A DNA stretch of 64,000 nt from the NCBI GenBank assembly GCA_023954375.1, contig JAMLIC010000013.1:1-64000 (forward strand), read 5' to 3'. Shown here in pieces: positions 45,783 to 54,481 of this stretch (its first letter is position 1; every line of letters starts with the position of its first letter). The stretch is from Planctomycetota bacterium. Lineage in GTDB: Bacteria; Planctomycetota; J058. Under the pieces are notes generated by a model. That model saw nothing but the letters and a program-made list of their open reading frames with translations. It was not told the DNA's origin and did no database searches. Both the position numbers and the translations under genes were made by a program.

Positions 45783-48372
45783 ATGCCCCGCGGAGGCGCG
45801 GTGCAGGGGCGGCGGGTCGGCCCGTACGTGATCGAGCGCGACCTGGGGCGCGGCGCGCAGGGCGCCGTGCTCCAGGCGCTCGACACGCGCTCGGGCGCGC
45901 GCGTCGCGCTCAAGGTCCTCGGCTCGACGGCCGACAAGGTCCGCCGCCGCTTCCTCCGCGAGGGGCAGGCGCTGGCGAGCCTGCGCCACCCGCACATCCT
46001 CGCCGTGCGCGAGGTCGTCGAGGCGCCGGCGCCGCTCCTCGTCGTCGACCTCGTCGAGGGCGCCTCGCTCCAGGCGCGGCTCGAGGTCGAGGGGCCCCTG
46101 CCGCCGGCCGAGGCGGCGACGATCGCCTGCAAGCTCGCCCTGGCGGTCGACTACGCCCACCAGGTGGGCGTCCTGCACCGCGACCTCAAGCCCGACAACG
46201 TCCTCCTGGCGGGCGGGGAGCCGGTGCTCGTCGACTTCGGCCTGGCGCGGCTGACCGACCCCGACGAGCACACGCGCGTCACCGAGGAGGGGCAGGTGCT
46301 GGGGACCCCCGGCTACTGGCCCCCCGAGCAGGCCGCCGGCGAGCGCGAGCCGGACGCGCGCAGCGACGTCTACGGCCTGGGCGCGACCCTCTACGCGCTG
46401 CTCACCGGCGGCCCGCCGTTCCACGCCGAGACGCTCATGGAGGCGCTGGCCCAGGTCGCCCGGGCCGTGCCGGAGCCGCCGTCGCGGCGGCGCCCCGGCG
46501 TGCCGCCGGCGCTCGACGCCGTGGTCCTGCGCTGCCTGGAGAAGGACCCGGCGGCGCGCTACCCGACCGCCCGCGCCCTGGCCCATGACCTCGAGGCGCA
46601 CCTCCAGGGCGGCGCGCGCGCCCCCCCCCCCGCGGCCGCGCCGCGCGCGACGCGCCCGTCCGGCGGGCCGGCGCGGCGGGCTCCCCGAGGCGACGGGCCT
46701 CGGGGGCGCGCTCCTCGGCGCGTTCTTCGGCGCCGCCCTCGCCCTCGCCGTCGCGCGGCCGGGGGCGACGAGCGACGCCTCCGCCGAGGTCCCGGCGCCC
46801 GCGGCCACCCCGTCGCCGCCCGACACGCGCGCGGCGGTCGTCACGGCGCGGGTGCTCGACGGGGCCGGCACGCCGGTCGTCGGGGCGGCGGTCGCGTGCG
46901 TCCCGCCCGACGGGCTGGCGGGGACCTGGAGCCAGGCGCGCACCGACGCCCGGGGGCGCGCGCTCCTGCACCTCGCCGCCGGCGCGGGGCCCGTGCGCGT
47001 GCTCGCCTGGTCCGGCCACGGGGCCGGCGCGGCCGGGCCCGTCGACCTCGCGCCCGGCGAGGTCGCGGAGGTCGACCTGACGCTCGACCGCCTCGCGGCG
47101 CCGGGCGCCCTGCGCGTGCGCGCCCTCGCGGGCGACCCGCCGGCGCCGGTCCAGGGCCCGCTCCAGTACCGCCTGGGCGAGGCGTTCGGCATGGCGCTGT
47201 TCACCGAGGGCGCGCGCACGTTCCAGCGGGCGCCCTCGCCGCTCGCCCCGCTGGCGCTGTGGGGCGAGGGGCTGGCGCCCGTGTGCGTCGCCGTCGAGGT
47301 GCCGCCCGGCGGCGCGGCCGAGGTGACGCTGCGCCTCGACCGGGCGGCCACCCTCGCCGGCCGCGTCCGCGGGGGCGCCGCGCCGCGGGGCGGGCGGGTG
47401 GCGGCGGCGCTCGCGCTCGGCCCCTGGGGGCCCGTGTGGCTCGGGAGCGCGGAGGTCGACGCGGACGGCCGCTTCGCCCTCGCCGGCCTGCGCCCCGGCG
47501 CCGAGCACCGGGTCGGCTTCGCCGTGCCGGGCCACCTGCCCTTCGACGTCACGGCGGTCCCCGACGCGCCGCTCGAGGTCACGCCGCCCGGCGGGCCGGG
47601 GCTCGAGGTCCTCGTCGACGAGGCGGAGGGCGCGCCGGTGGCGGGCGCGAAGGTCACGCTCCGGCTGCGGGCGCCGCGGCCGTGGTGGCCCGATTTGCCC
47701 CCGGCGACGACCGACGCCGGCGGGCGCGCCGCGTGGGCCGGCGGGGCCGAGGTCGAGCTCGTCGAGGTCGAGGCGGCCGGCTTCCGCCCGGCGGCGGTGG
47801 GCGTGGACGGCGGGCGCTGCCGGGTCACGCTCGAGCGCCGCGCCGCGCGCACCCGCGTGCAGGGGGTCGTCGTCGACGGGGCCGGCCGGCCGCTGCCCGG
47901 CGTGGCCGTGCACGCGCGCGCGTGGGACGGCACGCCGCCCGTCGGGGGCGCGACGGACGGCCTCGGCTTCTTCAGCGTCGACGCGCCGGTCGGCGGCGCG
48001 CTCGAGCTGAGCCTCGAGCGGCCGGGCGCCCCGCGGGTCGTGCGCCACGTCGAGGTCGCCTCCGACGAGACGGTCAACCTGGGGCGGCTCACGCTGGCGT
48101 CCGGCGTGCGCGTGCGCGGGCGCGTCGAGGGGGCGCTGGCCGCGCAGGCGGACCACGTGCGCGCCGCGGGGCCCGGCGGCGAGGTCGAGCGGGCGGCCGT
48201 CACCGACGTGGCGACGTTCGACCTCGGCTGGCTCGCGCCCGGGCGGTGGACGCTCACGGCCGGCGTCCGGCGCCCGTCGGGCCAGCTCGGCTTCCACCGC
48301 CGCGAGGTCGTCCTCGAGGGCGAGGCCGCCGAGGTGGTCCTGCGCCTCGACCACGCCGACGACGACCCGTAG
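45783..48372 (+). CDS. Ser/Thr kinase with CarboxypepD_reg-like repeats, frame broken at a C11 tract
   Basis: Residues ~10-275 are a Hanks kinase: GRGAQGAVLQAL loop, VALKVLG lysine, HRD in VLHRDLKPDN near 132, VDFGLARL, GTPGYWPPEQ. This frame runs into nonsense after 46631, where eleven Cs sit at 46621-46631. Downstream, the next frame (to 48372) gives a linker, a membrane helix (GALLGAFFGAALALAVA) and several carboxypeptidase-regulatory-like beta domains (VDGAGRPLPGVAVHARA and similar). With ten Cs the two join into one ~860-residue receptor-like kinase. Sequencing error, phase variation or true decay are all possible. Confidence 0.78.
46621..46631 (+). other. C11 homopolymer at the kinase frame break
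   Basis: A run of eleven cytosines exactly where the kinase and membrane/carboxypeptidase-regulatory frames part. One base fewer restores a single frame. Confidence 0.7.
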
Positions 48373-48404
48373 CCGCCGGGGCCCGGCGCGGTCATCCTGG
48401 CGGC

Positions 48405-49664
48405 GTGGACGAACGGCTCCGGGCGCTCGGTCGGCTGGCGGCGCACGACCGGGAGGCGTCGTGGGCCCGGCTGCGGGCGCTCTCGCGCGCGCGCGGGCGG
48501 CGCGAGCTGCTCTTCGACCTCGCGCGCCTGGCGCGCGAGGGCGACGTCGCGGCGGGCGAGGCGCTCGCCGGCTGGAGCCCGCTCGGCCCGGCGCCCGGCG
48601 CGCCGGCGCCGACCGGCGAGGTCCTCGCCGCGCCGCGCGTGATCGAGGCGGCCTGGCTCGACCCCATGACGGTGCTCGCGGCGAGCGCGGACCTGTGGAT
48701 CGGGCACCGCGGCGTGGGCCAGGGCTGGGGCCGCCTGGCGGCGATCTCGCCCGACGCCCCGGCCGCGCCGCGCTGGGTCGCCGACACGGGCGGCGCCGTC
48801 GCCTGGCGCGGCGACGACCTGGTGCACGCGACCCCGCGCAGCCGCGCCGGCGGCGAGGTCGTGGCGCGCGACGCGCGGACGGGCGAGGTCGTCGGGCGCA
48901 CGCCCGTCGCCGGGCGCGTGTGGGCGCTGGCGGTCGAGGGCGATCGGGGGCTCCTGAAGGTCGGCGACCCGCCCGGCCCCGCGCGGCACGTGTGCTTCGA
49001 CGCGGGCGAGGCCGCGTTCGGGCGGACGCTGTGGACGCTCGAGGCGCCCTTCGAGGACGACGTCCACCTCGGGGGCGGGCGGGTGCTGCGGCTGCAGGAG
49101 GCGCCGGCGCTCGTGTCGGCGCTCGACCTCGACGGGCGGCCGCTGTGGGCGCGGGCGGTCGGCGACGACCTCTTGCCCGCGGCGCGGCTCGACCGGGCGC
49201 TCCTCTTCGCCGACGCGGCGGGCGTGGTCCTCCACGCCGCCGGCCAGGGCGCTGGCCGGGGCGCGACGGCCGCCCTCGACCCGCGGACGGGCGAGGTCCT
49301 CTGGGCGCGGCAGCAGGGCGCGGGAGGCCTGCCGACGGTCGGGCCGACGCTCGTGCTCGTGGGGGACGGGACGGCCGGGCCGCTCGCGGCGCTCGACCGC
49401 GCGAGCGGGGCCACGGCGTGGGAGGCGGCCACCCCGCCGGTGGCGGCGGCGCGGGCGAGCGAGGCGCTCGTCGTGCTGGCGCGCGCCGCGGGGAGGGCCT
49501 CGAGCGCCGCCGTGCTCGACGCGCGCACGGGCGCGCTCCTCGCGGCGGGCGCGCTCGACGTCCGCGGGAGCCCGGCCCTCAGCGCGCTCGCGTCGAGCGC
49601 GGAGGGGGTCGTGGTCGCGTCGACGCCGGGGCGGCTGGCGCTCGTCCGCGCGGCGCGGCGCTGA
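48405..49664 (+). CDS. PQQ-like beta-propeller protein
   Basis: A 419-residue protein whose body consists of repeated blades such as DARTGEVVGRTP, ALDPRTGEVLWARQ and LDRASGATAWEAAT, typical of PQQ-like/quinoprotein repeats. It has no PQQ enzyme catalytic residues, so it is probably a binding or scaffold propeller. A short helical N-terminus precedes it and there is no clear signal peptide. GTG 48405 is inferred from where similarity begins; the ribosome-binding site is poor. It follows the kinase by 32 bp. Confidence 0.75.
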   Translation: MDERLRALGRLAAHDREASWARLRALSRARGRRELLFDLARLAREGDVAAGEALAGWSPLGPAPGAPAPTGEVLAAPRVIEAAWLDPMTVLAASADLWIGHRGVGQGWGRLAAISPDAPAAPRWVADTGGAVAWRGDDLVHATPRSRAGGEVVARDARTGEVVGRTPVAGRVWALAVEGDRGLLKVGDPPGPARHVCFDAGEAAFGRTLWTLEAPFEDDVHLGGGRVLRLQEAPALVSALDLDGRPLWARAVGDDLLPAARLDRALLFADAAGVVLHAAGQGAGRGATAALDPRTGEVLWARQQGAGGLPTVGPTLVLVGDGTAGPLAALDRASGATAWEAATPPVAAARASEALVVLARAAGRASSAAVLDARTGALLAAGALDVRGSPALSALASSAEGVVVASTPGRLALVRAARR

Positions 49665-49904
49665 CCGCGCTCGCCGGGCGCTCGCGGGGGGGTCCACCGC
49701 GCGAGCGCGGGAGGACCGCCGCGGCGCAAGTCCCCGCGAACCACACGCCGGCAACAGCGCTCGTCACCATGGTGACGAGCGCCGTGAGCAGCGGCACGCC
49801 GGGTGCGCGCGCGCCCGGCGCGCGCGGCGTGGGGGGCGACGCGCCGGGCGGGTGGGCCACGGCCGACCCGCCGCCGGGGGGCAGGCCTGGCCCGAGGGAG
49901 ACGC

Positions 49905-51019
49905 ATGCGTCCCGAGCCTCACGCGGCGCAGCGCGCCGTGCGCCCTGCGCCGCCGTCCCCGCCGCCCGGGCGTGGTCAGCCCGAGCCCCGGGACCGCCCG
50001 GCGGCCTTCGCGCTCGCCCCGGGTCAGGCCCTCCCCTGGGGCCCCGTGCTCGCGGGGGCGCTCGCGGGCGCCGCGCCCCTCGTCGTGTTGCTGGCGCTGG
50101 GCGCGAGCCTGGGCCTCGTGCGCGCCTCGCCCGGCGTCCTCGGCGTCCTGTGGTGCTGCGCCGCCGCGGCGACCTCGCTCGCGGTCGGGGGGTTCTGCGC
50201 GGCCTGGCTCGCCGGGGCCGCGGACCGCCGCCAGGGCGCCTTGGTGGGCGCCCTCTCCTGGTGCGTCGTGGCCGTCGCGAGCGCGTGGTGGACCCCGACC
50301 ACCTCGGTCGCGGCGGCGACCGCGCGCGCCCCCGCGCCGCGGGCGGCGCCGGCGCCCCCTCCTCCGCCGCCGCCCGCACCGGCGGCCCCGCCCGAGGCGC
50401 CGGCCCCGTCGCCCGAGGCGTCGGCGCCGTTCACGCTGCCCACGCCCCCCATGCCGACGGCGGACCCGGAGGCGCCGCGGCTCCGCGTGGGCCACGGGGC
50501 CGTGCCGCCGTTCGCCACCGTGCCGCCCGCCGAGGCGCCCCCGGACGCGCCCGCGCCGGCGCCGGCCGAGCCGCCTCCCGCGGGACCGCGCACGCCGCCG
50601 CCGTCGCCGGGCGAGGACCTCCCCGCGCCGCTCGGCGCCCGCGACGGGCCGCCGCCCCGCGCGCCGCCCCGGCGCCGGTGCCGCCGGCGCTCCCGCCGCC
50701 GATCCTGCCGCCGCCGGCCTCCGCCGGCGGCGCCCTGGGCCGGGCTGTCGGTGACGCTCGCGGCGCTGCCCTCCCCGCGCGCGACGCGCGCCTCGTGCTC
50801 ACGCCGGCCGCGCCCGGGCGCGGGCTGGCCGCCGCGTGGTGGCTGGGCCTGCTGTTCGGGCTGGCGGGGGCCGCGCTCGGCGGCGGCTACGCGGGCAGGC
50901 GGCGCGAGCCGGCGCCGCCGCCGGAGAAGGAGGAGCCGCCGCCGCACGAGCAGCGGCCGGAGCCGTCCATGAGCGCGTTCGGCGGCCCGCCGCCGGGCCA
51001 CCCCCGGCGGCGGCCCTGA
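49905..51019 (+). CDS. Pro/Ala-rich membrane protein, probable frameshift near 50,660
   Basis: ATG 49905 (GAGGGAG upstream) opens a frame with three membrane helices (LAGALAGAAPLVVLLALGA, LWCCAAAATSLAVGGFCAAW, LVGALSWCVVAVASAWW) and a Pro/Ala-rich segment. That frame turns into Arg-rich nonsense after ~50,650. Another frame then gives VPPALPPPILPPPAS, a further helix (AAAWWLGLLFGLAGAALGGG) and a charged tail ending at 51019. A missing base in the C-rich 50,645-50,675 stretch would join them into a ~371-residue protein. Function unknown. Confidence 0.62.
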
Positions 51020-51020
51020 G

Positions 51021-52271
51021 CTACTTCGGCCCGGCGGTCAGGGCCGCGCGGAGGTCGTAGCGCAGGTAGGGCTGGTCGCAGGCGGGGTCGCCGTCGGCGG
51101 CCGCGATCGCCACCCACACCTCGAGCGTCTCGGGGCGGAAGATCGCCACGTGCAGGTTGCTCGCCATGGAGACGGGCCGCTTCACGAGGTCCATGAGCAC
51201 CTGCTCGTCGACCTCGCCGTAGCGCGGCGCCAGGCGCTCCATGAAGTGCCCGTAGCGGTCGGGGCCGGAGAGCACCAGCGTGTCGGGGCGCTGCAGGGCG
51301 ACGAAGCCCTTGACCCCGCCCTGGCCCTGCAGGAGCACGCGGTGGGGGTTCGCGTCGACCTTCAGCCCGCCGGCGAAGGCCTTCCCCGCCGCCGCGCCGC
51401 CGCGCGGGCGGAGGTTGTCGAAGAGCGCGTAGCTCTCGCCGGGCTGGATCGTCTCGAGCACGTCGGGCGTGGCCCAGATCCCCACGGCGTCGCGCGTCTT
51501 GCCGTCGGAGATCACGTAGTAGTACTCGCACGTCCGCGGGGAGGCGCGGAAGACCTCGAGCGCCTCGGCGAGCGTACCGGCGCGCTCGAGCGCGTCGCGC
51601 ATGAGCAGCGCCATGGGGACGCCGTCCCAGTGGCCGAGGCCGCTCCCGCCCATCTCGCCCAGCGCCACCTGCGCCTCGTTCATGCCGGTGACCGTGCCGA
51701 TGAACCCGGCGAAGCCGACGTTGATCCAGGAGCGCAGCCCCTCGTCGGTCGGCTGGTGGACGATCACCAGCGCCACGTCCTGCAGGCCCAGGCGCGTCAT
51801 GTAGTCGAGGATCCGCACGTGGTAGAGGGCGCCGTCCTTCGTGGCCGCGCCGCGCAGGGCGATCCCGCTGCAGTGGAAGGCCTCGGGGAACAGGTTCGAG
51901 GCCTCGACGTCGGCGTAGGGGACCTCGGCGCCGTCGGCCAGCCCGCGCATCTCCTCCCTGAAGCGCGCCGGGATGTGCGGGCGCAGGAGGTCGTGCATGA
52001 GCGGCCGCATCATGAGGTACGCCTGGTACTCGGCCGTCTTGCCCAGGCCGTCCTGGTTGTCGAGGATCCGCCGGGCCATGCCCCGGACCTGCTCACGCAG
52101 GAGGCGCCCGTGCTGGAAGCCCATCTCGTAGGGCGTCCCCTTGAGGTGCAGGACGAGCCCGCCGTGCTCGGCGCGCTCGAGGTAGCCCTTGCCCTCGCGG
52201 GCGAGGACCTCCGCTCGCAAGGGGAGCGCGGCCGAGACGAGGGCGACGAGGGCGAGGAGCAGGGCGCGCAT
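51021..52271 (-). CDS. C45-like (acyltransferase/Ntn-hydrolase) secreted protein
   Basis: A 416-residue protein with a signal peptide (RALLLALVALVSAALPLRA) and a C45/phospholipase-B-like Ntn-hydrolase domain. Motifs are YEMGFQHGRLLRE near residue 60, a candidate self-processing cysteine in EAFHCSGIALRG near 132, and GFAGFIGTVTGMNE. Relatives include acyl-CoA:6-aminopenicillanate acyltransferase and peptidase C45; the substrate here is unknown. ATG 52271 with AGGAGG eight bases upstream is clear. It converges with the preceding gene, one base between the stops. Confidence 0.82.
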   Translation of the reverse strand: MRALLLALVALVSAALPLRAEVLAREGKGYLERAEHGGLVLHLKGTPYEMGFQHGRLLREQVRGMARRILDNQDGLGKTAEYQAYLMMRPLMHDLLRPHIPARFREEMRGLADGAEVPYADVEASNLFPEAFHCSGIALRGAATKDGALYHVRILDYMTRLGLQDVALVIVHQPTDEGLRSWINVGFAGFIGTVTGMNEAQVALGEMGGSGLGHWDGVPMALLMRDALERAGTLAEALEVFRASPRTCEYYYVISDGKTRDAVGIWATPDVLETIQPGESYALFDNLRPRGGAAAGKAFAGGLKVDANPHRVLLQGQGGVKGFVALQRPDTLVLSGPDRYGHFMERLAPRYGEVDEQVLMDLVKRPVSMASNLHVAIFRPETLEVWVAIAAADGDPACDQPYLRYDLRAALTAGPK

Positions 52272-52434
52272 GGCGGACCTCCTGACGCGCCTCACTCTAG
52301 CCCCGTGGACGACGAGGACAAGGGCGCTCCGGCCCTGGGGGACCCTCCGATCGCCCCGTCGTGCGGAGCACGACGCCTCAGGGGCCTGGCTCGAGGCGAC
52401 GGGACGGACCTGCATCCGCGGCCGCAGCCGTCGA

Positions 52435-52806
52435 TCAACGACCGCAGTGGCGGGCGAGCTCGCGCAGGAGGTCGGGGACGGCGACGGGCTTGGTGAGGGT
52501 GGCCTCGACGTCGAACGCCTGGCCGGTCGCCGGGGCGTAGGTCGAGGCGGACATGATCACGACGGGGACGCGCCGGTGCGGGCTCTCGGCCGCGCGCAGC
52601 CAGCGGAGCAGCTCCCAGCCGTTCATGACGGGCATCATCAGGTCGAGGACGACGATGCAGGGCGCCTCGCCGCCGTCGAGCAGCGCGCGCGCCTCCTCGC
52701 CGTGCGAGGCGACGACCACCAGGTAGCCCTCGAGCTCGCAGAGGTGGCGCAGCTCCTCCCGGAGATCGGGGTCGTCGTCGACGATCAGCACGCGGGCGCG
52801 GGCCAC
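52435..52806 (-). CDS. Single-domain response regulator
   Basis: A 123-residue CheY-like receiver. The acidic pocket is IVDDDPD (residues 8-14), the phospho-acceptor is Asp55 in VVLDLMMPVMNG, followed by the Ser of MSAST and the Lys of LTKPV. No output domain. GTG 52806 starts 7 bp after the stop of the XRE regulator gene, so the two form a small operon. No histidine kinase is adjacent. Confidence 0.9.
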   Translation of the reverse strand: MARARVLIVDDDPDLREELRHLCELEGYLVVVASHGEEARALLDGGEAPCIVVLDLMMPVMNGWELLRWLRAAESPHRRVPVVIMSASTYAPATGQAFDVEATLTKPVAVPDLLRELARHCGR

Positions 52807-52812
52807 GAGCCC

Positions 52813-53112
52813 TCAGCGGTCCGGGAGGAGGGCCAGGCACACCTGCGGCGAGACGAGGAGGAGGCGCAGCAGGGCCCGCTCGCCCGGCGTGGGGGTGAGC
52901 CGCTCCTCCTCCCAGCCGGCGATCGTCTCCTCGGGCACGTCGAGGACCTGCGCGAGCTCGGCGCGCGAGAGCTCGGTCGCCGCGCGCGCGCGACGGGCGA
53001 GCCGCCCGGCAGCCTCGCGGGCCGGGGGGCGCGGCGACCTCGTGGGGGGGTGCACCGGGACGTCGTGGGTGACGTCCTCGCTCGCCTCGAAGGCGCTGCG
53101 GTCGTGGATCAC
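52813..53112 (-). CDS. XRE-type helix-turn-helix regulator
   Basis: A 99-residue protein from GTG 53112 (GGAGGG four bases upstream). The C-terminal half is an XRE/NadS-like helix-turn-helix (ELSRAELAQVLDVPEETIAGWEEERLTPTPGER). The N-terminal half (HDRSAFEASEDVTHDVPVHPP) resembles antitoxin-like leaders, but no toxin gene is next to it. It precedes the response regulator in the same operon. Confidence 0.75.
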   Translation of the reverse strand: MIHDRSAFEASEDVTHDVPVHPPTRSPRPPAREAAGRLARRARAATELSRAELAQVLDVPEETIAGWEEERLTPTPGERALLRLLLVSPQVCLALLPDR

Positions 53113-53225
53113 TCTGCCCTCCGCGGTAGACGTAAGCGTGCGGCGTGCCGGCGCAAGTCCTGCGGAGGCGACGAGGGCTTGCGCCGGGTCCGCGGAGGAA
53201 GTCGACACGCGGGATCGTCCGCGCC

Positions 53226-53632
53226 TCAACCCTTGGCGCGCTCGTAGGGCGACGGCCAGGGCACCTCGACGCCCAGGGTGCGCGCCGCGCGGAGCGGCCA
53301 GTGCGGGTCCCGGAGGAGCTCGCGCGCGAGCAGGACCAGGTCGGCGTCCCCCGCGCGGACGATCGCGTCGGCCTGGGCGGGGTCCGTGATCAGGCCGACC
53401 GCCGCCGTGGGCAGGCCGGGCCCCGCCGGGACCCGCACGCCGGGCACGGCGCCGCCCGACGAGCAGTCGAGGAGGTCGACCCCGTCAGCGCGGAGGAGGC
53501 GCGCGAGCGCCACCGTGTCGTCGACGGTCCAGCCGCCCTCCACCCAGTCGGTCGCGGAGACGCGCACGAGGAGGGGCGCGCCCCCGGGTCCTGGCGCGCG
53601 GCGCGCTCGAGGCGCTCCACCTCGTCGTCCAC
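53226..53632 (-). pseudogene. Fragment of NADPH dehydrogenase (old yellow enzyme, NamA/YqjM-like)
   Basis: About 120 residues match the C-terminal third of OYE-family enzymes: PLLVRVSATDWVEGGWTVDD, LLDCSSGG, VGLITDPAQADAIVRAGDADLVLLAR and LRDPHWPLRAA. The N-terminal flavin-binding part (~230 residues) is absent; upstream DNA is short and non-homologous, with a frame change near 53,590. This is a truncated remnant. Confidence 0.75.
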
Positions 53633-53667
53633 GCCGGCAGCGTAGCCGGCGGTTACCCTGGCCCGCC

Positions 53668-54234
53668 ATGCGCCTCGGCAACGTCTACCTGGGCCAGCGC
53701 CACGGCGAGAGCCAGGCCAACGCGCGGGGGATCATCATCAGCGACCCGGCGCGCGGTGTGCCGGGCTTCGGGCTCACGGCGCGCGGGCGCGAGCAGGCGC
53801 GCGCCGAGGTGCTCGGATGCCCGCTGCTCGGGCCGCGCGCGGTGATCGTGAGCTCGGACTTCCTCCGCGCGCGCGAGACCGCCGAGGTGGCGCGGGCGGC
53901 CCTGGGGGCGGGGCCGGTGCGGCTGTCGGCGGCGCTCCGCGAGCGGTGGTTCGGCGCGCACGAGGGCGGGAGCAACGCGGCCTACGAGCGGGTGTGGGCG
54001 CGCGACCGCGAGGACCCGACCCACACGGACGACGGCGTGGAGGCGGCGAAGGCGGTGCGTGACCGGGCGTGGGCCCTCGTCGAGGCGCTCGAGGCGGAGC
54101 TGCGGGGGGAGACGGTCCTGCTCGTGGCGCACGGCGACCCCCTGCAGCTCCTGCAGACCGCCTTCCTAGACCGCGGCGCGGGCGAGCACCGCGACCTGCC
54201 GCCATGGGCGCCCGGCGAGGTGCGGGCCTTCTGA
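53668..54234 (+). CDS. Histidine phosphatase (phosphoglycerate-mutase-like)
   Basis: A 188-residue protein with the catalytic RHG triplet in LGQRHGESQAN (His12), VSSDFLRARETAE, the acid E in LRERWFGAHEGG, and the second His in LLVAHGDPLQLLQ. It is a phosphatase or phosphomutase of the GpmB-like group; the substrate is unknown. ATG 53668 starts just past the OYE fragment on the other strand. Confidence 0.9.
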   Translation: MRLGNVYLGQRHGESQANARGIIISDPARGVPGFGLTARGREQARAEVLGCPLLGPRAVIVSSDFLRARETAEVARAALGAGPVRLSAALRERWFGAHEGGSNAAYERVWARDREDPTHTDDGVEAAKAVRDRAWALVEALEAELRGETVLLVAHGDPLQLLQTAFLDRGAGEHRDLPPWAPGEVRAF

Positions 54235-54466
54235 CGAGTGGTGCGCTCGCGAGGGGGGGCGCGATCGGCGCGAGCGCCCGGGCGACGGCGTCTGGCCCGC
54301 TCCGCGCCTCCCCGTCGCTCGCTCGGGCGGGTCGAGCAGGAGCGGCGGAGGGGGAGGTCCTCGGGCTCGCGCCTTGGCGAGTCGAGCAGGTGCCGCAGCA
54401 GGGAGAGCTCCGGGGCGTGGACGGCAGGAGTCCCGACGCGGCGGTCCGCGCCCGCGCGCGAGCCCC

Positions 54467-54472
54467 TAGAAT
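54467..54472 (+). promoter_or_regulatory. Candidate -10 box TAGAAT close to the ABC exporter start
   Basis: Ten bases before the ATG with no ribosome-binding site in between, so the transcript may be nearly leaderless. No clear -35. Confidence 0.3.
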
Positions 54473-54481
54473 CCGGGCGCG

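Noticed and set aside
45783..49664. A single 1293-residue kinase plus beta-propeller fusion suggested by one long open frame.
   Set aside because: Between ~46,632 and ~48,400 that frame is Arg/Pro-rich shadow sequence. The other frame carries a membrane helix and beta domains, and the propeller has its own start region.
52813..53112. Toxin-antitoxin module based on the XRE/NadS-like protein.
   Set aside because: No RelE/HigB-like toxin lies on either side; the adjacent gene is a receiver domain.
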